Of a stretch of 64,000 nt of DNA, positions 42,245 through 54,498 are shown piece by piece. The notes beneath the pieces were generated by a model. That model saw nothing but the letters and a program-made list of their open reading frames with translations, was not told the origin of the DNA and ran no database searches. The position numbers and the translations under genes are program-made. Source of the stretch: Dactylorhiza incarnata (lineage: Eukaryota; Streptophyta; Magnoliopsida; Asparagales; Orchidaceae); the NCBI GenBank assembly GCA_033032865.1, contig JAWHQI010000305.1, positions 1,116,001 through 1,180,000 on the forward strand, written 5' to 3'. The number at the start of each line of letters is the position of its first letter. Positions within the stretch are counted from its first letter, which is position 1.

Positions 42245-43077
42245 TCACCCATCCCTACTTAAATTAAATGCTACATTTAAACCTACTCGTTCCAAGCCAT
42301 TGTCATCCATGACAAAGACACTCAAGAAAACATCACTTCACTATCGTAGCTAACATTCCTCCGCATCGCCAATCACTACTATCATCTTGCTTATCCACAC
42401 CACCAAAATTATCAAAATCTAGATAAATGCACTCAATCCACCATTGGGATCCAAATTGCTCTTGGCACATCTATCTCACCCTCCTATGTTACAACATTGA
42501 ATTATTGTTTCCGGTACAGTTTCTCGGCTTGACCTTGGAGGCAAGGTCATTTCTCAAATGGAGTATATTGATATATGTATATGCCCTGCATATGCCCCTC
42601 AAGACAAGAAAAAACTTAGCCACTTCTCTTTATTTTATCTTCTAATATTAATATATTATTGATTATCATGTAAGGTTTACCTAGCCCATCTATATAAGGG
42701 AAGGTTTAGGTATTTGTTTGACATCTCATGTTTTAATCCTTTGAATTCAGCTTAGTGTTGCGCGAGGGAACAAGTGATCAATTATATCTCTGCGGGATCA
42801 TATTCAAGGATTAATGAAACTTTGTCTACTTCGTGCAAATTTTAATCTCTTTCACTCCGGTACGTAAATGCGATTTGTGTGTAAAAGTGCAAGGCTTGCT
42901 TCTTTTAAACTAGGTAAGTTTTGTCCTGGCTTAATAAAATCTTTAGTTGTTCATAGATGCTTCCTGATTTCTTAAATATATAAAACTATCACACGAAACA
43001 TCCACAAAATAATGCAGGAATATTCAAATAACAAAAATATACTGTTCAAAATGATCAAGATCAGAGAAGATACATAC
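42245..43077. other. intron sequence next to exon
   Basis: No element is securely bounded. 42680-42880 has a TATATAAGGG motif and a CT-rich leader resembling an LTR promoter region, without matching ends. Confidence 0.3.
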
Positions 43078-43195
43078 TAGGAAGATTGGGCTTCAAGTCC
43101 ACGGTCAACTGTAGAGCAACCAAGTTGTTGTCTATATTTCGAGTACCCAGTACTGCTCTTGAATCCCCTAAGTTTCCTATTATGAGATCCTGTCC
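43078..43195 (-). CDS. PP2C (clade E) short core exon
   Basis: A 118-bp exon: acceptor TTTTTTAG at 43196-43203, donor GTATGT at 43077. It gives 39 codons plus one base: GQDLIIGNLGDSRAVLGTR, then NIDNNLVALQLTVDLKPNLP. GNLGDSRAVL is the conserved PP2C motif that follows the SGSTA segment of the preceding exon. The split codon A/GG continues at 23813. The frame is intact. Confidence 0.9.
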
Positions 43196-44261
43196 CTAAA
43201 AAAGTTCAATTTGCAGATAACTTGTTGGAGTCAAAATCAATGCCCATAATATTAAAAGTGTCTTGGAAATTAGGCAACATGGAATACTTTTCAAAAAATA
43301 GGTCAATCAATTCTAATTACATTTAGCTAACTCTGAATCACAAGTATGAGTGTCAAATGGGTCACCAGCATTTAACCCACATGTGCGGCCATTTAAAAGT
43401 CCTAACGGATTGGTCCTAATAGCAAGGACTTCAATGGCACAATCCTAGTAGGCTCAAGCTATGCCCATCAACTCATTTATCATTTGACCTATCACAATCA
43501 GCAATCAATAGTCGAATTACTCAAAACAAAATCAATATAATATGAAGAAGTAGCTTTGAACCAATGATATGATATAAATAGAACTTAATATCGGTAACCA
43601 ATTGTTTTAGGTGCAAGAGCGGCACAAGGCTATAGAGTTTCCCGATGAAGAAATATGTTTTCAAAAAGTCTTCTCACATGTATAAACTTTAACCTCTAAC
43701 ATGTGAATTATTTTTAACTAAGAGTGAATTGTTGGGCTTAGACTACTGCAATATCCTATGCATCTAATTTATAACCAATTGGTTGTAGGTGCAGGGGATT
43801 AGGATCTATATCAAGTGCACAAAGATTCAAGTGTTTTCCGGTGTGGGACATATTCTCAACATATGTATTATAATATTATAGTTTTGAGTGGAATTAAATC
43901 AAGTTTTAATTGAGCTATGATAATTCGAAATAAACTAAGCAACGTTTATCAAACCAAAATCAACTCATAAATGATTATCAAGCCTAATACCATTGCTCAT
44001 GGAACCACTTACACACGTTCAAATATATGTGGACTGTACTAAAAAATCAAGTAAATTTATCTTAGTTTTTACTAAAAAATATAGAAGGGCATAACAAGTC
44101 CCATAACCAATCCAAAACTCATGACAAATTTTGGTGGACTTAAACAGTTTGAGTTGGAGACCCCTAACTGTAAGGTGGAAGATTTAGCAAAGGCTACCAA
44201 AAGCAAGTCATGTGACCGCTACAAGTTCATGCAGGAATTAAGGGAAGAGATGATGGCTTAC
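43196..44261 (-). other. PP2C intron, 1.07 kb
   Basis: GTAAGC donor at 44261 and TTTTTTAG acceptor at 43196. AT-rich, without recognisable elements. It is the only intron of ordinary size in this gene. Confidence 0.8.
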
Positions 44262-44648
44262 CTGCTTAACCAAAGTAACAGCTGTACTACCACTGCAGAA
44301 AGAATCAATTGTAGGAAGAAGTTTTAACTCCTTATCCATCAGCTTAAAAGCTCTCAGGAAAGACTGCTTTAACGGAAGATATATCTCTGGTAGCTTTTCT
44401 TCTTCAGCAAAATTCACAGACTCGGACCACTCATCATCAATGTTAACAACTAATGTTTCTTCAGCATTCATACTACTGAAAGAGCCATTACTTTTCCGCA
44501 GGCTCTCTTTCTCCTCGACAATAGCCTTATATTGGTTACATAGTTTGAGAGGAAGAGAATCCCGAACCTTCCTTGCTACCATATGTCCAAATGGGCCATG
44601 GCCATCAAATACTCCGCAAAAGATAGTATCAGTTCTGGATGTGAAGTT
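44262..44648 (-). CDS. PP2C (clade E) exon with DGHG motif
   Basis: A 387-bp exon, exactly 129 codons. Acceptor CTATTGTAG is at 44649-44657 and donor GTAAGC at 44261. It begins NFTSRTDTIFCGVFDGHGPF, the metal-binding DGHG of the PP2C catalytic site. GHMVARKVRDSLPLKL follows, then a lineage-variable Ser/Glu-rich stretch (about residues 45-90), and SFCSGSTAVTLVKQ at the end. The exon start matches where clade E genes usually begin exon 2, so an upstream exon with the N-terminus and the NQD motif is expected; none is seen in 44649-64000. Confidence 0.9.
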
Positions 44649-45016
44649 CTACAATAGAAAAAGGTTAACATGAAACTGGAAAAAAAAAACATGCACAAAA
44701 AAACAAAATCACCAAGTATGGTATACAGAGTTAGGTTTCTCCATAAGAAATGTAACTGATGAAAGGGAACAGAAACAGTGTGATTGAATCATCGAACAGT
44801 ATTAATGAAGAGCATATCATGTAGAGTTAAGGGATTAAGAAAAAAATCATACACTAACTAATTACCATGGAAAATAGCATAATGGAAGATGATGGGATCA
44901 GGTAAGATTTTCCTTGATCCTATAATTTTCATGTATTTAAATCTCGCTTCTTTAGCACTGGATGAGAATTGTGTTATAAACCCAGCATTGTATTGGAGAG
45001 AAGATTCTATATGACT
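44649..45016. other. start of the upstream PP2C intron
   Basis: AT-rich intron sequence with no exon or element recognised. The intron extends at least to the right edge of the window (more than 19 kb) unless an exon was missed. Confidence 0.45.
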
Positions 45017-45400
45017 ACAACAACAACACTCAAGCATCTATCCCACCATAGTGGGCTCAGCTATATGGATCCATTGTCGCCATTGCGCACTATCCATAGT
45101 CTCACTAATGCCTAAGTATATCATGTCTTTCCTTATAGTTTCATTCAAAGTCTTTTTTGGTCTACCCCTCCCCGGTTTAACATGTCTAGGGACTAAACTC
45201 TCACAACGCCTAACAGGTGCCTCTAATGGTCTCCTATGTACATGTCCGAACCATCTTAAACAAGCTTCTCGCATCTTCTCTACAATTGGCGTCACTCTTG
45301 TCTTATCCCTGATACATTCATTCCTAATTTTATCCAGTCTCGTGTGACCACACATCCACACACATCCACCTAAGCATTCTCATCTCCGCTTAGCTAATGT
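45017..45400 (-). mobile_element. RTE LINE 3' fragment
   Basis: The minus-strand frame 45361-45038 gives MWMCGHTRLDKIRNECIRD, KMREACLRWFGHVHRRPLE, GRGRPKKTLNETIRKDMIYL and QWRQWIHIAEPT, the C-terminus of an RTE reverse transcriptase, followed by the 3' tail at 45017. It serves as an uninterrupted reference for the LINE split by the gypsy insertion at 8286. Confidence 0.8.
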
Positions 45401-45942
45401 GCTCATGGAGGATCACAAGAGATCATGGCTCCCAACCACACAGCAATTGGATATCAATGCTTAGTAGAAGACAGTGATTGGCTCACTCAGAAGAAAGTGA
45501 GTGAACACCACTGCATAGTAGAAAAATAAGTGGCTCAACCCACTCGGAAGAAGACTGAGCAGCTATCATTGCCAAGTAAAAGACTAAAAGTAACATCAGT
45601 AACACCCATGTCAAGTTACATGCATAAGCACAACTCATTGATTTGATCATCATATGAAAGACATTCTTGTTGAGTAGACAAAACCAAACCTTAAATTAAT
45701 TGTGTAGAATCCAAACTGAGTATAAACAATGACTAACCATCGCCGCAACGGCCTGAAGCCAAAAACGGAAATCACCTATGCGTGAATCTAAGGATCCAAT
45801 CACAACTACATTAATTAATGTAAAGATACGACATCCAATACCTCCCAATTACCTTTATACCACAAAGATACAACCACCACAAGGTCACGAAAAGACCAAG
45901 AGGTGCAATTGTACCTCCTGGGTAAACTGATATGGAGGGGTG
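45401..45942. other. intron sequence, nothing recognised
   Basis: Between a LINE fragment and a gypsy insertion; no reading frame or repeat could be supported. Confidence 0.4.
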
Positions 45943-46222
45943 TGTTATGCCCCCGCATGCGTTACGGTTCGCGGGGCATAAATATTCTCGGTGACTATCA
46001 AGAGTTATTCTCAGGTGTAGACAATACCAAAGCGTATATGTATTTCTTCCTTATGTAAATACAAAGAGTGAGTACATATATGTAGGAGGGAGAAAGAGAG
46101 AAGGATTCCTATACAAGATGTGGGACTAAACAAAAGAAACACAAATGGGCCCTCTACATGGGCTTTTCCAACACTCCCCCGCAAGCTGGAGCGTACAAGT
46201 CGTAGGAGCCAAGCTTGGACAG

Positions 46223-46820
46223 TCATTGATAGAAGAGAGTACTGGATAGGGCCTTTGTGAGGACATCTGCCACTTGTTCGGTACCCGGAACATGCTTTAA
46301 CTCTAGCTTCTTCATTTGAACTTTCTCCCGGACGAAATGACAATCTACTTCAATATGCTTTGTTCTTTCGTGGAAGACCGGGTTCTTGGCAATGTGTATA
46401 GCAGCTTGACTATCACACAAGAGGAGAGCTGGTGAAGGAAGTTTTACACCAAGGTCAGTCAGGAGGCTCTCAAGCCATGTGAGTTCAGAGACCACAGATA
46501 TCATTTCCCGGTATTCTGCTTCAGCTGAGGATCGCGCAACAACAGCTTGTTTCTTACTCCGCCAGGTAATCAAGTGTCCTCCAAAGTATGTGCAAAAACC
46601 ACTGGTTGACCGTCGATCGTCCAGGGACCCAGCATAATCAGCATCAGAGTATGCCACCAATTTTGGAGTTGAAGATGATGTTTTATAAACCAGTCCCTAA
46701 CCAGGAGCTGTTTTGAGATATCTAAGAATCCTTTCGACGGCCTGAAGGTGAGATCTTCGAGGGGAGTGCATGTATCTGCTGACCATACCCACGGCGAAGG
46801 ATATAACAGATCTTGTTATC
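46223..46820 (-). pseudogene. copia 2 RNase H and RT end, joined by deletion
   Basis: The frame 46660-46223 gives RNase H: VAYSDADYAGSLDDRRSTSG, KSKKQAVVARSSAEAEYREM, HIAKNPVFHERTKHIEVDCH and EQVADVLTKAL. Upstream, SFAVGMVSRYMHSP is joined near 46815 directly to the pre-RT segment MEEEMTAL...TLVP. The polymerase palm with YVDD is therefore missing (roughly 0.6-0.7 kb lost). Confidence 0.8.
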
Positions 46821-46859
46821 GGTACCAGAGTCCGTGTCTTGTTAGCTCAAAGAGCAGTC

Positions 46860-48157
46860 ATTTCTTCCTCCATGGTGGCGCGCCAGCCAGGATGTTGCAG
46901 AGCCTCCTGCACAGAGTTAAAAATAGTAATTGTGGACAAAGAGGTAGCAAGTGTCTGAAGTTGGGGAGAGAGGCGATGTAGGGAAACATAGTTCGTCATA
47001 GGATGAGCGGTTGATTCTGTTACCGGATCAGTCGGACGCTGAGTACCCGAGGTCGAGGCCGACTGCGTAGGGGCAACGGGAGTAGGAGTGCAGCGAGAGT
47101 AGACACAGATAAGAGGTGGCTTGTAGGGGCAGGAGCAGGAGTTGGGGAAGGAAGAACCGGTGTGTGAACGGAAATGATAGGTCGTAGGACAGGCTGTGGG
47201 AGAGGTATTGGGGTAAGTGTGGGTATAGGAGCAGAGAAGAATGGTTGATCCTCCCGGAAGGTAACATCAGGTGACACAGAGACCTTGCGGGTAGTAGGGG
47301 AATAACAAACGTAGCCCTTCTGTGTACGTGAATAGCCAACAAAAATTTGCTTGGCCGCCCTGGGATCCAGCTTGTCCGTAGACGGTCCCAGGATATGAAC
47401 GTAGCACGTACACCCGAAGATTCGAGGTGTGAGGGGAAAGGCCGGAGTAGAAGGAAAGAGTAGGCTGAATGGAGTGGCATTGTTGAGGACGGAGGATGGA
47501 AGACGGTTAATAAGAAAGCAGGTCGTGGAGACCGCAAAGTTCCAATAAACTTTGGGGACGTTAATGTGAAGCATGAGGGAGTGGGCGACATCAAGCAAGT
47601 GTCGGTTCTTCCGTTCAGCAACACCATTTTGTTGTGGGGTGTAGGGACATGAAGTCTGGTGAATAATCCAGAACTCAGAACATAAATTTGCAAACTCGTT
47701 GTTGGTGTATTCGCGAGCATTATCGGTACGTAGAGTTTTGATGGTAGTGGAGAATTGTGTGCGGGTTTCAAGGACAAACGCCCGAAAGACACGAGGGAGC
47801 TCAGAGCGATCGCGAAGTAAGTACAACCAAGTGACCCGAGAATAGTCATCAATAAACATGAGAAAATATCGAAATCCAGAAATACTAGTAATTTTATAAG
47901 GTATACATCAGAATGTAAGAGATCAAAAGGAGCAGAGCTCCGAGTACAACGTGCGGGAAAGGAAGAACGCGGTTGTTTGCCCAAACTACAGGAATCACAC
48001 TTGAAAGCGGGAAAAGATACATCGGGAAGTGCCTTCTGGAGGACTGGGAGGGGAGCATGTCCAAGACGTTGATGCCACTCAGCAGAGGAGACAGATGAGA
48101 GGATAATGGGAGAGTCGTCGAGAAGGTAGAGGTTGTTACGCAGTTGCCCCTTACCAA
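46860..48157 (-). pseudogene. copia 2 integrase region
   Basis: The frame 47859-47020 encodes the integrase core and C-terminal part: MFIDDYSRVTWLYLLRDRSE, TLRTDNAREY, QQNGVAERKNRHLLD and KQIFVGYSRTQKGYVCYSP. The upstream zinc region is spread over another frame (near 47890-48150), with a small loss near 47885. Several frame breaks are present. Confidence 0.8.
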
Positions 48158-48179
48158 TGGTAGTTCGCGTCCGCCGATC

Positions 48180-49446
48180 CTATATCAGAAAAGAAGAGAA
48201 AGTAAATGTTAGGGAGCAATCCAGGTCAGTAGTAAGATGGCTAACAGAAAGTAAGTTGAACGGGGATCCCGGAACATGAAGAGCCGAGCGGAGAGAGATG
48301 GAGGGGCTAAGAGAGAGGTCAGTCGAGCCGGAGACCGGAACAGTCTCCCCATTGGCCACGGTGATACACTTCGGATGAGGAGCATTCAAATACTTTGGTG
48401 GTTGTAGCGAGGTGATATGATGAGTAGCACCAAAGACCACTATCCAGCGTGGACTCGTTGAGAGATAAGTTATACCTGGATTGGAGACGGAGGCGACGGA
48501 GGCAGGTGGGGACATCATCCCTTGAAGCTGGTGGAGCTGTAGGCGGAGTGCGTAAAGATCGGCACGGGAGGTCGAGGGGCTGTCATCAGCAACAGCGGCA
48601 GTCGGACGAGGAGGATTACCAGGCTTCCGATAGCAGGTCGCCTCAAAGTGGTCATCTCGCCAACAGAATGAACATTTTGGTCGAGAATGACCACCACGCC
48701 CCCTTCCCCGAGAGGCCGAACGTCCACCACGAGCCGGTGGAGGCAAAGGAAGTATTCTGAAGAAGGGCTGGTGAGGAAAGGGCCGGAACCGCCAGAGGTG
48801 CTGAGGTTTTGAGGAGCATGGAACACACATCTGAGAGGGAAGGAGTAATGGCCGAGGCCAGAACCTGATTTCGGATGCTTTGTAGGTGTGGAGGAACACG
48901 AGCCATGATCATAGCAATGATGACAACCTCCTTCTGAGCTCGTTGAGCAGCATGATCATTGGTGGAAGGTTGATGTTGGATCCATGCTTCGGCCAGAGTC
49001 TTGGTGCGAGCAACGAAGGAGATCATGTTCTCAGCCCCGGCCGTATCTAACGCCTGGAGATCTGTGATGATGTCGTAGAGATGTTGAAGGTTGTCCTTGC
49101 CCGAGTATAGAGAATGAAGCTCATCCCACATAGCTTTAGCAGTCTCGTGATACATCACCATTTGGTATGACTCTCCATCCATAGAGTAGAGAAGTCAAGT
49201 CTGAACTCGGCCGTCATTCCTGAGCCAGTTCTCCGTAGGAGGGACTGGAGGTACTTGGGTGAGATGACTCAGAAGTCCCATAGACAGAAGCACTCGCCGG
49301 ACCGAGTGTACCCATTGTATGAAGTTTACTTTTCCGGAGAGGGAGATTGTGGTGATCCGCAACTCATCACGAAGTTCTGGGGGCTGATCCAGGCGGTCTG
49401 GCTGTGGAGGAGCATGCACCGTGGTGGAGTCCACAGAAGATCCCAT
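48180..49446 (-). pseudogene. copia 2 gag-protease region
   Basis: Gag starts at ATG 49446 (MGSSVDSTTVHAPPQPDRLD), shows SGKVNFIQWVHSVRRVLLSMG, is stopped at 49195, and continues MDGESYQMVMYHETAKAMWDEL, LQALDTAGAENMISFV. A zinc knuckle (CSFCWRDDHFEATCY) lies near 48660-48620. A protease remnant (WIVVFGATHHITS, catalytic Asp replaced) is near 48450-48410. Confidence 0.8.
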
Positions 49447-50333
49447 TGAAGGAAGAAAAACGGGAAGGGCAAGAAGACCAGTGCAGACCGCACGGTCTGC
49501 TGTAGGGAGACTGCAGCGAGCGGGAGGAGACCGGCAGGGAGAGGCCGCTGGGAGAGGTCGCAGTTTGTTGGGATGAGCCGCACGATCTGTCGGCTAGGGG
49601 CAGACCACTTGAGGAGGCCGCACACTTGAGGAGGCCGCAAGAAACAGGGAAGAAGCAGGCCGCACGGGAGAGCGCGCACGGGAAGACCACGCGGGAGAGC
49701 TCGGGAGATGCTGAGTACGGGAAGACTGGAGCAGGCCGCAGAGGAGATGCGGGAAGGGCAGAGACCGCACTGGAGGACCGCTGAAGGCAGACCGCCGAAG
49801 GCTGAGAGAGCAGCGAGAGAGTGGGCAGACCGCTGGGAGTCCGCGGCGACTAGCAGAGGAGAGAAGGCTATAAGAGGGCCACGAAGGAGAAGAATTGGAA
49901 GCCACGAGCGAGAGAGAGAGAGGGTGTTGGAAGCGGGTTGAAGAAAAGAAACCGCGGTCTCTGCGGATAGACAGGTCGCAGGCGGTAAGAGAGAGGCAGA
50001 CCGCAGATCGCAGGCGGTAAAAAGAGTACCCGCAGGTTCAGACCGTTCCCTCTGATACCATGTAGACAATACCAAAGCGTATATGTATTTCTTCCTTATG
50101 TAAATACAAAGAGTGAGTACATATATATAGGAGGGAGAAAGAGAAAAGGATTCCTATACAAGATGTGGGACTAAACAAAAGAAACATAAATGGGCCCAAA
50201 TATGGGCCCTCTACATGGGCTTTTCCAACATCAGGTATTCTCTTCGTCCTCTCCCAAACCCTAGTTTCTCTTCTTCCCTCATAGTTTCTCTCTAGTTCTT
50301 ATAATTTGGTATCAGATGATTCGTCTCTCCACC

Positions 50334-52112
50334 ATGGTGACCACACGCACACAAGAGGAAACCACTCAATTGGAAAACCTGGAAGAAAACTGCGCCGGAT
50401 TGACGGATTCGGTTGCCGCCATCGAGGAAAAGATGAGGGCGTCTACGTAGCGATTGGAAGAACGGATCGACACCCGGCTGGACGAAATCAAGGCGTTATT
50501 AGCGCAGAATCTGAAAGGGAAGACGTCGATGCACGAAGATGGCGGCGGATTGCAAAATCAGGACACCGGAACGAACGGATCGTTCGATCCCGCGCGTACG
50601 GGAACGGGATCCAGCGGATCGGGGGCTGGCGTGGCCGCGAGCAGCGTGGCGACGGGGGGAACACGCGAGATTTCTCTCGGGGATGGAACGGCCCCGATCT
50701 GGGCGGCGGACGCAGGCGGGGCTCCCTCGCCGTGGGGACGGACAAGCGGCGAGCAGGGGGAGTACGGCGTGGGCCGTCCGCCTTGGACACGGTTCGGCGG
50801 CGAGCAGGGTGACGCCAAGAGGGCTCCAGGCGGGCAAATAGGAGGGACGGGGGGGATTTTGCCTCCTCCGCATGGTATCGGACCCCCGGGAGGCTACGGA
50901 ATCGGCGGTCCTTGGAGCGGCCAGCCATTTCAGGGCTTCCCGGGCGCCAACATCGGTCTGATGGAGCCGAGACGACCGTTTGCACCAGGACAAGAAGCAG
51001 TGGAACACGGACGTGGGAATCAGCAGGCAAATATGCAACCAAAAAGGAACCGAATGAACTTCCCGAGGTTCGGAGGAGACGGGGACGCGTTAGAATGGGT
51101 GCAAAAAGCCGAATTATTCTTCCACTACCAGGAGATTCCCGAGGGGCAGTGGGTCCAGTTGGCGGCCTTCCATCTGGAAGACGGCGCCTATCAGTGGACC
51201 GAATGGTTCCAGCGTGGTCGTGCTTACGCCCCATGGACGGAGTTCGTGGAAGCTTTCTCCGCGCGTTTCGGACCACTGGAATATGAAGACGTTGAAGCAA
51301 CGCTGCAGAACCTTCGACAGAAGGGAACGGTGACAGAGCATTTTACTGAGTACGAGAAGCTGGCCAATCGGGTCAATTGGGAGGAGAAGACTCTCCGCAG
51401 TTGCTTCATATCAGGGCTAAAGGACTATTTGAGAGATGAGGTCCATGCCTACATGCCTCGCAGTTTGAGTCATGCCATCAGCTTGGCACGGATACAGGAG
51501 GAGCGCTTCACCCGCCAACGAAACCAGGCCACGGCAAGAGCCCAGACAGCCCCAGTGACGGGTCGAAGGGAGCCACCACCGGGAGTTAGACCGACAGTGA
51601 CGAGACTTACATGGCCTAAGCTGCAGACAAGGAAGGAGAATGGTCTGTGTTTCAACTGTGATGAGAAATACACCCCGGGACATCGATGCCAGAAGGTCCA
51701 GGTTTTCATGATGAGAGAGGAGGACGACGAGGAGGATCCTGTCAGCCTTGAGGAGGAGGACGGATTGGACTTAGCGGAGTTCGGTGTCTCCCTACAGGCC
51801 ATGGAGGGGTGCACGGCGCCTCTTACTTTGCGCATTACTGGGAAGATTGGCCAGGAGCGGGTGACCATTCTGATCGATAGTGGGAACACCCACAACTTCA
51901 TCAACACCGAGGTGGCGCTTAAGGCGGGGCATACAATTGAAAGAGAGGCCGCTTTTCAGGTTATGGTGGCCGATGACAGCAAGTTGAGATGTGAAGGGGT
52001 GCTGAAGGGAGTAGAGTTGCAGATGCAGGGGTACGTGTGCCACACCGACGTCTATCTCCTGGCGATTAGAGGATCCGATATGGTCCTTGGGGTGCGTGGC
52101 TCCGCCAGTTGA
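50334..52112 (+). pseudogene. Reina-like element 2 gag-protease
   Basis: Starts MVTTRTQEETTQLENLEENC, is stopped by TAG at 50448, then is open from 50454 for 552 codons. It contains a coiled coil, a Gly-rich linker, capsid (RMNFPRF, ALEWVQKAELFFHYQEIP), the zinc knuckle CFNCDEKYTPGHRC (His kept, unlike element 1) and protease ILIDSGNTHNF. A frameshift near 52095 ends it. Confidence 0.88.
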
Positions 52113-54498
52113 GACGGGTGACCACGGATTGGGATTGGATGACACTCGAGTTTTCTCAGCAGGGGACGGACCATTGCTTGCACGGCATACGATCACCCCC
52201 ACTTAAAGAGATCTCTCTCCGGAGCTTACAGAGATTGGGGGAGCAGGGCAGCATGATGGCCATGGTACTAGGAGTGGCGGACCAGCGGTCCAGGCACCCC
52301 TGAGGAGCCCGAGCAGATATAGGCTTTATTGACACAGTTTGAGGATGTTTTCCAGGAGCCGCACACTCTCCCTCCCTCGAGGTTTCGTGACCACCAGATT
52401 CAGCTAAAGGCGGGGGCTGATCCTACCAACATCCGGCCCTATCGCTACCCTCATATTCAGAAAGTGGAGATAGAACGCAGTGTACACGAGATGCTAGCTA
52501 CCGGCGTCATACGGCCCAGCACCAGTGCTTTCTCTTCATCGATCATCCTGGTGAAGAAGAAGGATGGCTCATGGAGATTCTACGTCGACTACCGTGGGCT
52601 GAACAGCTCAACCATCAAGGACAAGTTTCCCATTCCGATGATTGAAGAATTATTATACGAACTACATGGAGCGAGCCTCTTCACCAAACTGGATCTCCGA
52701 TCCGTTTACCATTAGATTCGGATGAAGGAGGAGGATATTCACAAGACTACGTTCCGCACCCATGACGGTCACTACGAGTTCTTGGTGATGCAGTTCGGGC
52801 TGGCCAACGCCCCATCTACCTTTCAGGCGGTGATGAACGAGATTTTCCGACCGCTTCTACGCCGTTATGTGTTGGTTTTCTTTAATGACATATTGATCTA
52901 CAGCAAGAGCTGGGGAGACCATCTGGAGCATGTCCGACACGTACTTACTATACTGAGGGAGCACCAGCTTTATGCCAAGCGGTCCAAATGCTCGTTCGGG
53001 CAGGCAGAGGTCGAGTATTTGGGCCATCTGGTGTCTGCTCATGGGGTCCAGGCCGACCAAAGAAGATTGCTAGCATGGTGACGTGGCCCCAACCCACGAC
53101 GATCCGGGCCTTACGGGGCTTCCTCGGGCTGATGGTGTACTACCGCCGTTTCGTGAAGGACTACGGGAAGATCGCACGGCCCCTCACTCAGTTGCTGCAG
53201 AAGGATGCTTTTCAGTGGCATGTTGAGGCGGAGGATGCTTTCCAGGCCTTGAAAAAGACCATGACCACTACTCCGGTGTTGGCACTTCCCGATTTCTCCA
53301 AGGAGTTCGTAGTGGAGACAGATGCATCAGGGGTTGGGATTGGAGCAGTCCTGATGCAGGGGGGTCGACCATTGGACTATTTCAGCAAGGCTTTGGCACC
53401 AAGGACGTTGGGCCTCTCCACGTACAAAAAGGAGATGTTGGTCATACTCCACGCGGTCGCCATGTGGCGGTCTTACCTTTTGGGGCGTCACTTCCAGATC
53501 CGCACGGACCATCAGAGCTTAAAACATTTCCTCGAACAGCGGTTGGCATCCCCATTGCAGCAGAATTGGTTGACAAAGTTGTTGGGATACGATTACGAGA
53601 TTGCCTACAAATAAGGGAAGAAAAATGTTGTGGCCGACGCACTGTCACGCATACCGGAGAGCTCCTTGTCCCACGTTTCGGGACTAGTGATCAAGTCATT
53701 GGATGAGATACATGCAGAGGTACTCCTGGACCCAGAGCTCCGAGCGATTGTAGAGGCAATGCAGCAGGGGCATACTACGGAGGCCGGCTACCACTTACAG
53801 GGTGAGAGGCTCTACTACCAGGGTCGGGTAGTCATTCCCGCCACGTCGGCATGGCGTACTATCATGATGCAGGAGTTTCACGCGTCCCCAATCGGCGGCC
53901 ATGCCGGTATTCTCCGTACACTACAGCGGGTCCGGGCCAATGTGTTTTGGAAGGGCATGCGACGGGATGTCCAACAGTTTGTGCGGGAGTGCGAGGTTTG
54001 CCAGCGGCAGAAGTACGAGACAACATCACCTGCGGGACTGCTTACCCCGCTAGAGATTCCACACCAGATCTGGGAGACTGTCTCCATGGATTTCATCGAC
54101 GGCCTGCCCAAGTCTCAGGGCAAGTCCGTCATCCTCGTGGTGGTGGACAAGCTCTCCAAGTACGGGCATTTCCTAGCTTTGAGCCATCCATACACGGGGG
54201 AAACAGTTGCTGAGTTGTTTGCCCGGGAGATCGTGCGACTCCACGGGATTCCACGCTCTATCATATCGGACAGAGACCCAGTGTTTGTGAGCAAATTCTG
54301 GAAGGAACTTTTTCGGCTACAGGGCACCACACTACGCATGAGCACGGCCAACCACCACCAGTCCGACGGGCAGATGGAGGTTCTCAACAGGGGGGTTGAG
54401 ACGAACTTATGATGCTTCGTGATGGATGAACCGAGCACGTGGACCCGTTGGTTACATTGGACGGAGTACTGCTACAACACGTCATTTCATACGGCCAG
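52113..54498 (+). pseudogene. Reina-like element 2 RT, RNase H, integrase first part
   Basis: RT begins after a TAG at 52321. VKKKDGSWRFYVDYRGLN is followed by Gln-to-TAG at 52714. The active site reads FFND in place of FFDD. A one-base loss near 53060 shifts frame. RNase H (VVETDASGVGIGAVLMQ) is intact to TAA at 53612. Integrase follows with HHCC and DDE motifs (DFIDGLPKS, SDRDPVF, TANHHQSDGQ) up to TGA at 54410 and the insertion at 54499. Confidence 0.88.

Larger units (their letters stand above)
23814..43077 (-). other. PP2C intron, 19.3 kb, TE-filled
   Basis: Donor GTATGT at 43077 and acceptor TTTAG at 23814. The codon split across it (A + GG = Arg) restores the conserved NLPREAARI junction. 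It holds the hAT-copia nest, the 2.24-kb tandem duplication, the 5S-derived element and a small copia-type element. Confidence 0.75.
46016..50230 (-). mobile_element. Ty1/copia element 2, RT-deleted, 4.2 kb
   Basis: LTRs at 46016-46173 (3', 158 bp) and 50061-50230 (5', 170 bp). TSD TCAGG is perfect (46011-46015 and 50231-50235). The primer site TGGTATCAGAG (complement of 50050-50060) touches the 5' LTR. The LTRs differ mainly by a 12-bp duplication in the 5' copy (GGGCCCAAATAT). It inserted into the 5' LTR of gypsy element 2; the 3' LTR of that element shows the uninterrupted site near 56660. A leader of about 600 bp precedes gag. Confidence 0.92.

Noticed and set aside
49447..50050. Long minus-strand frames in the copia 2 leader as genes
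   Set aside because: Three overlapping frames without family motifs, located between primer site and gag; most likely untranslated leader.
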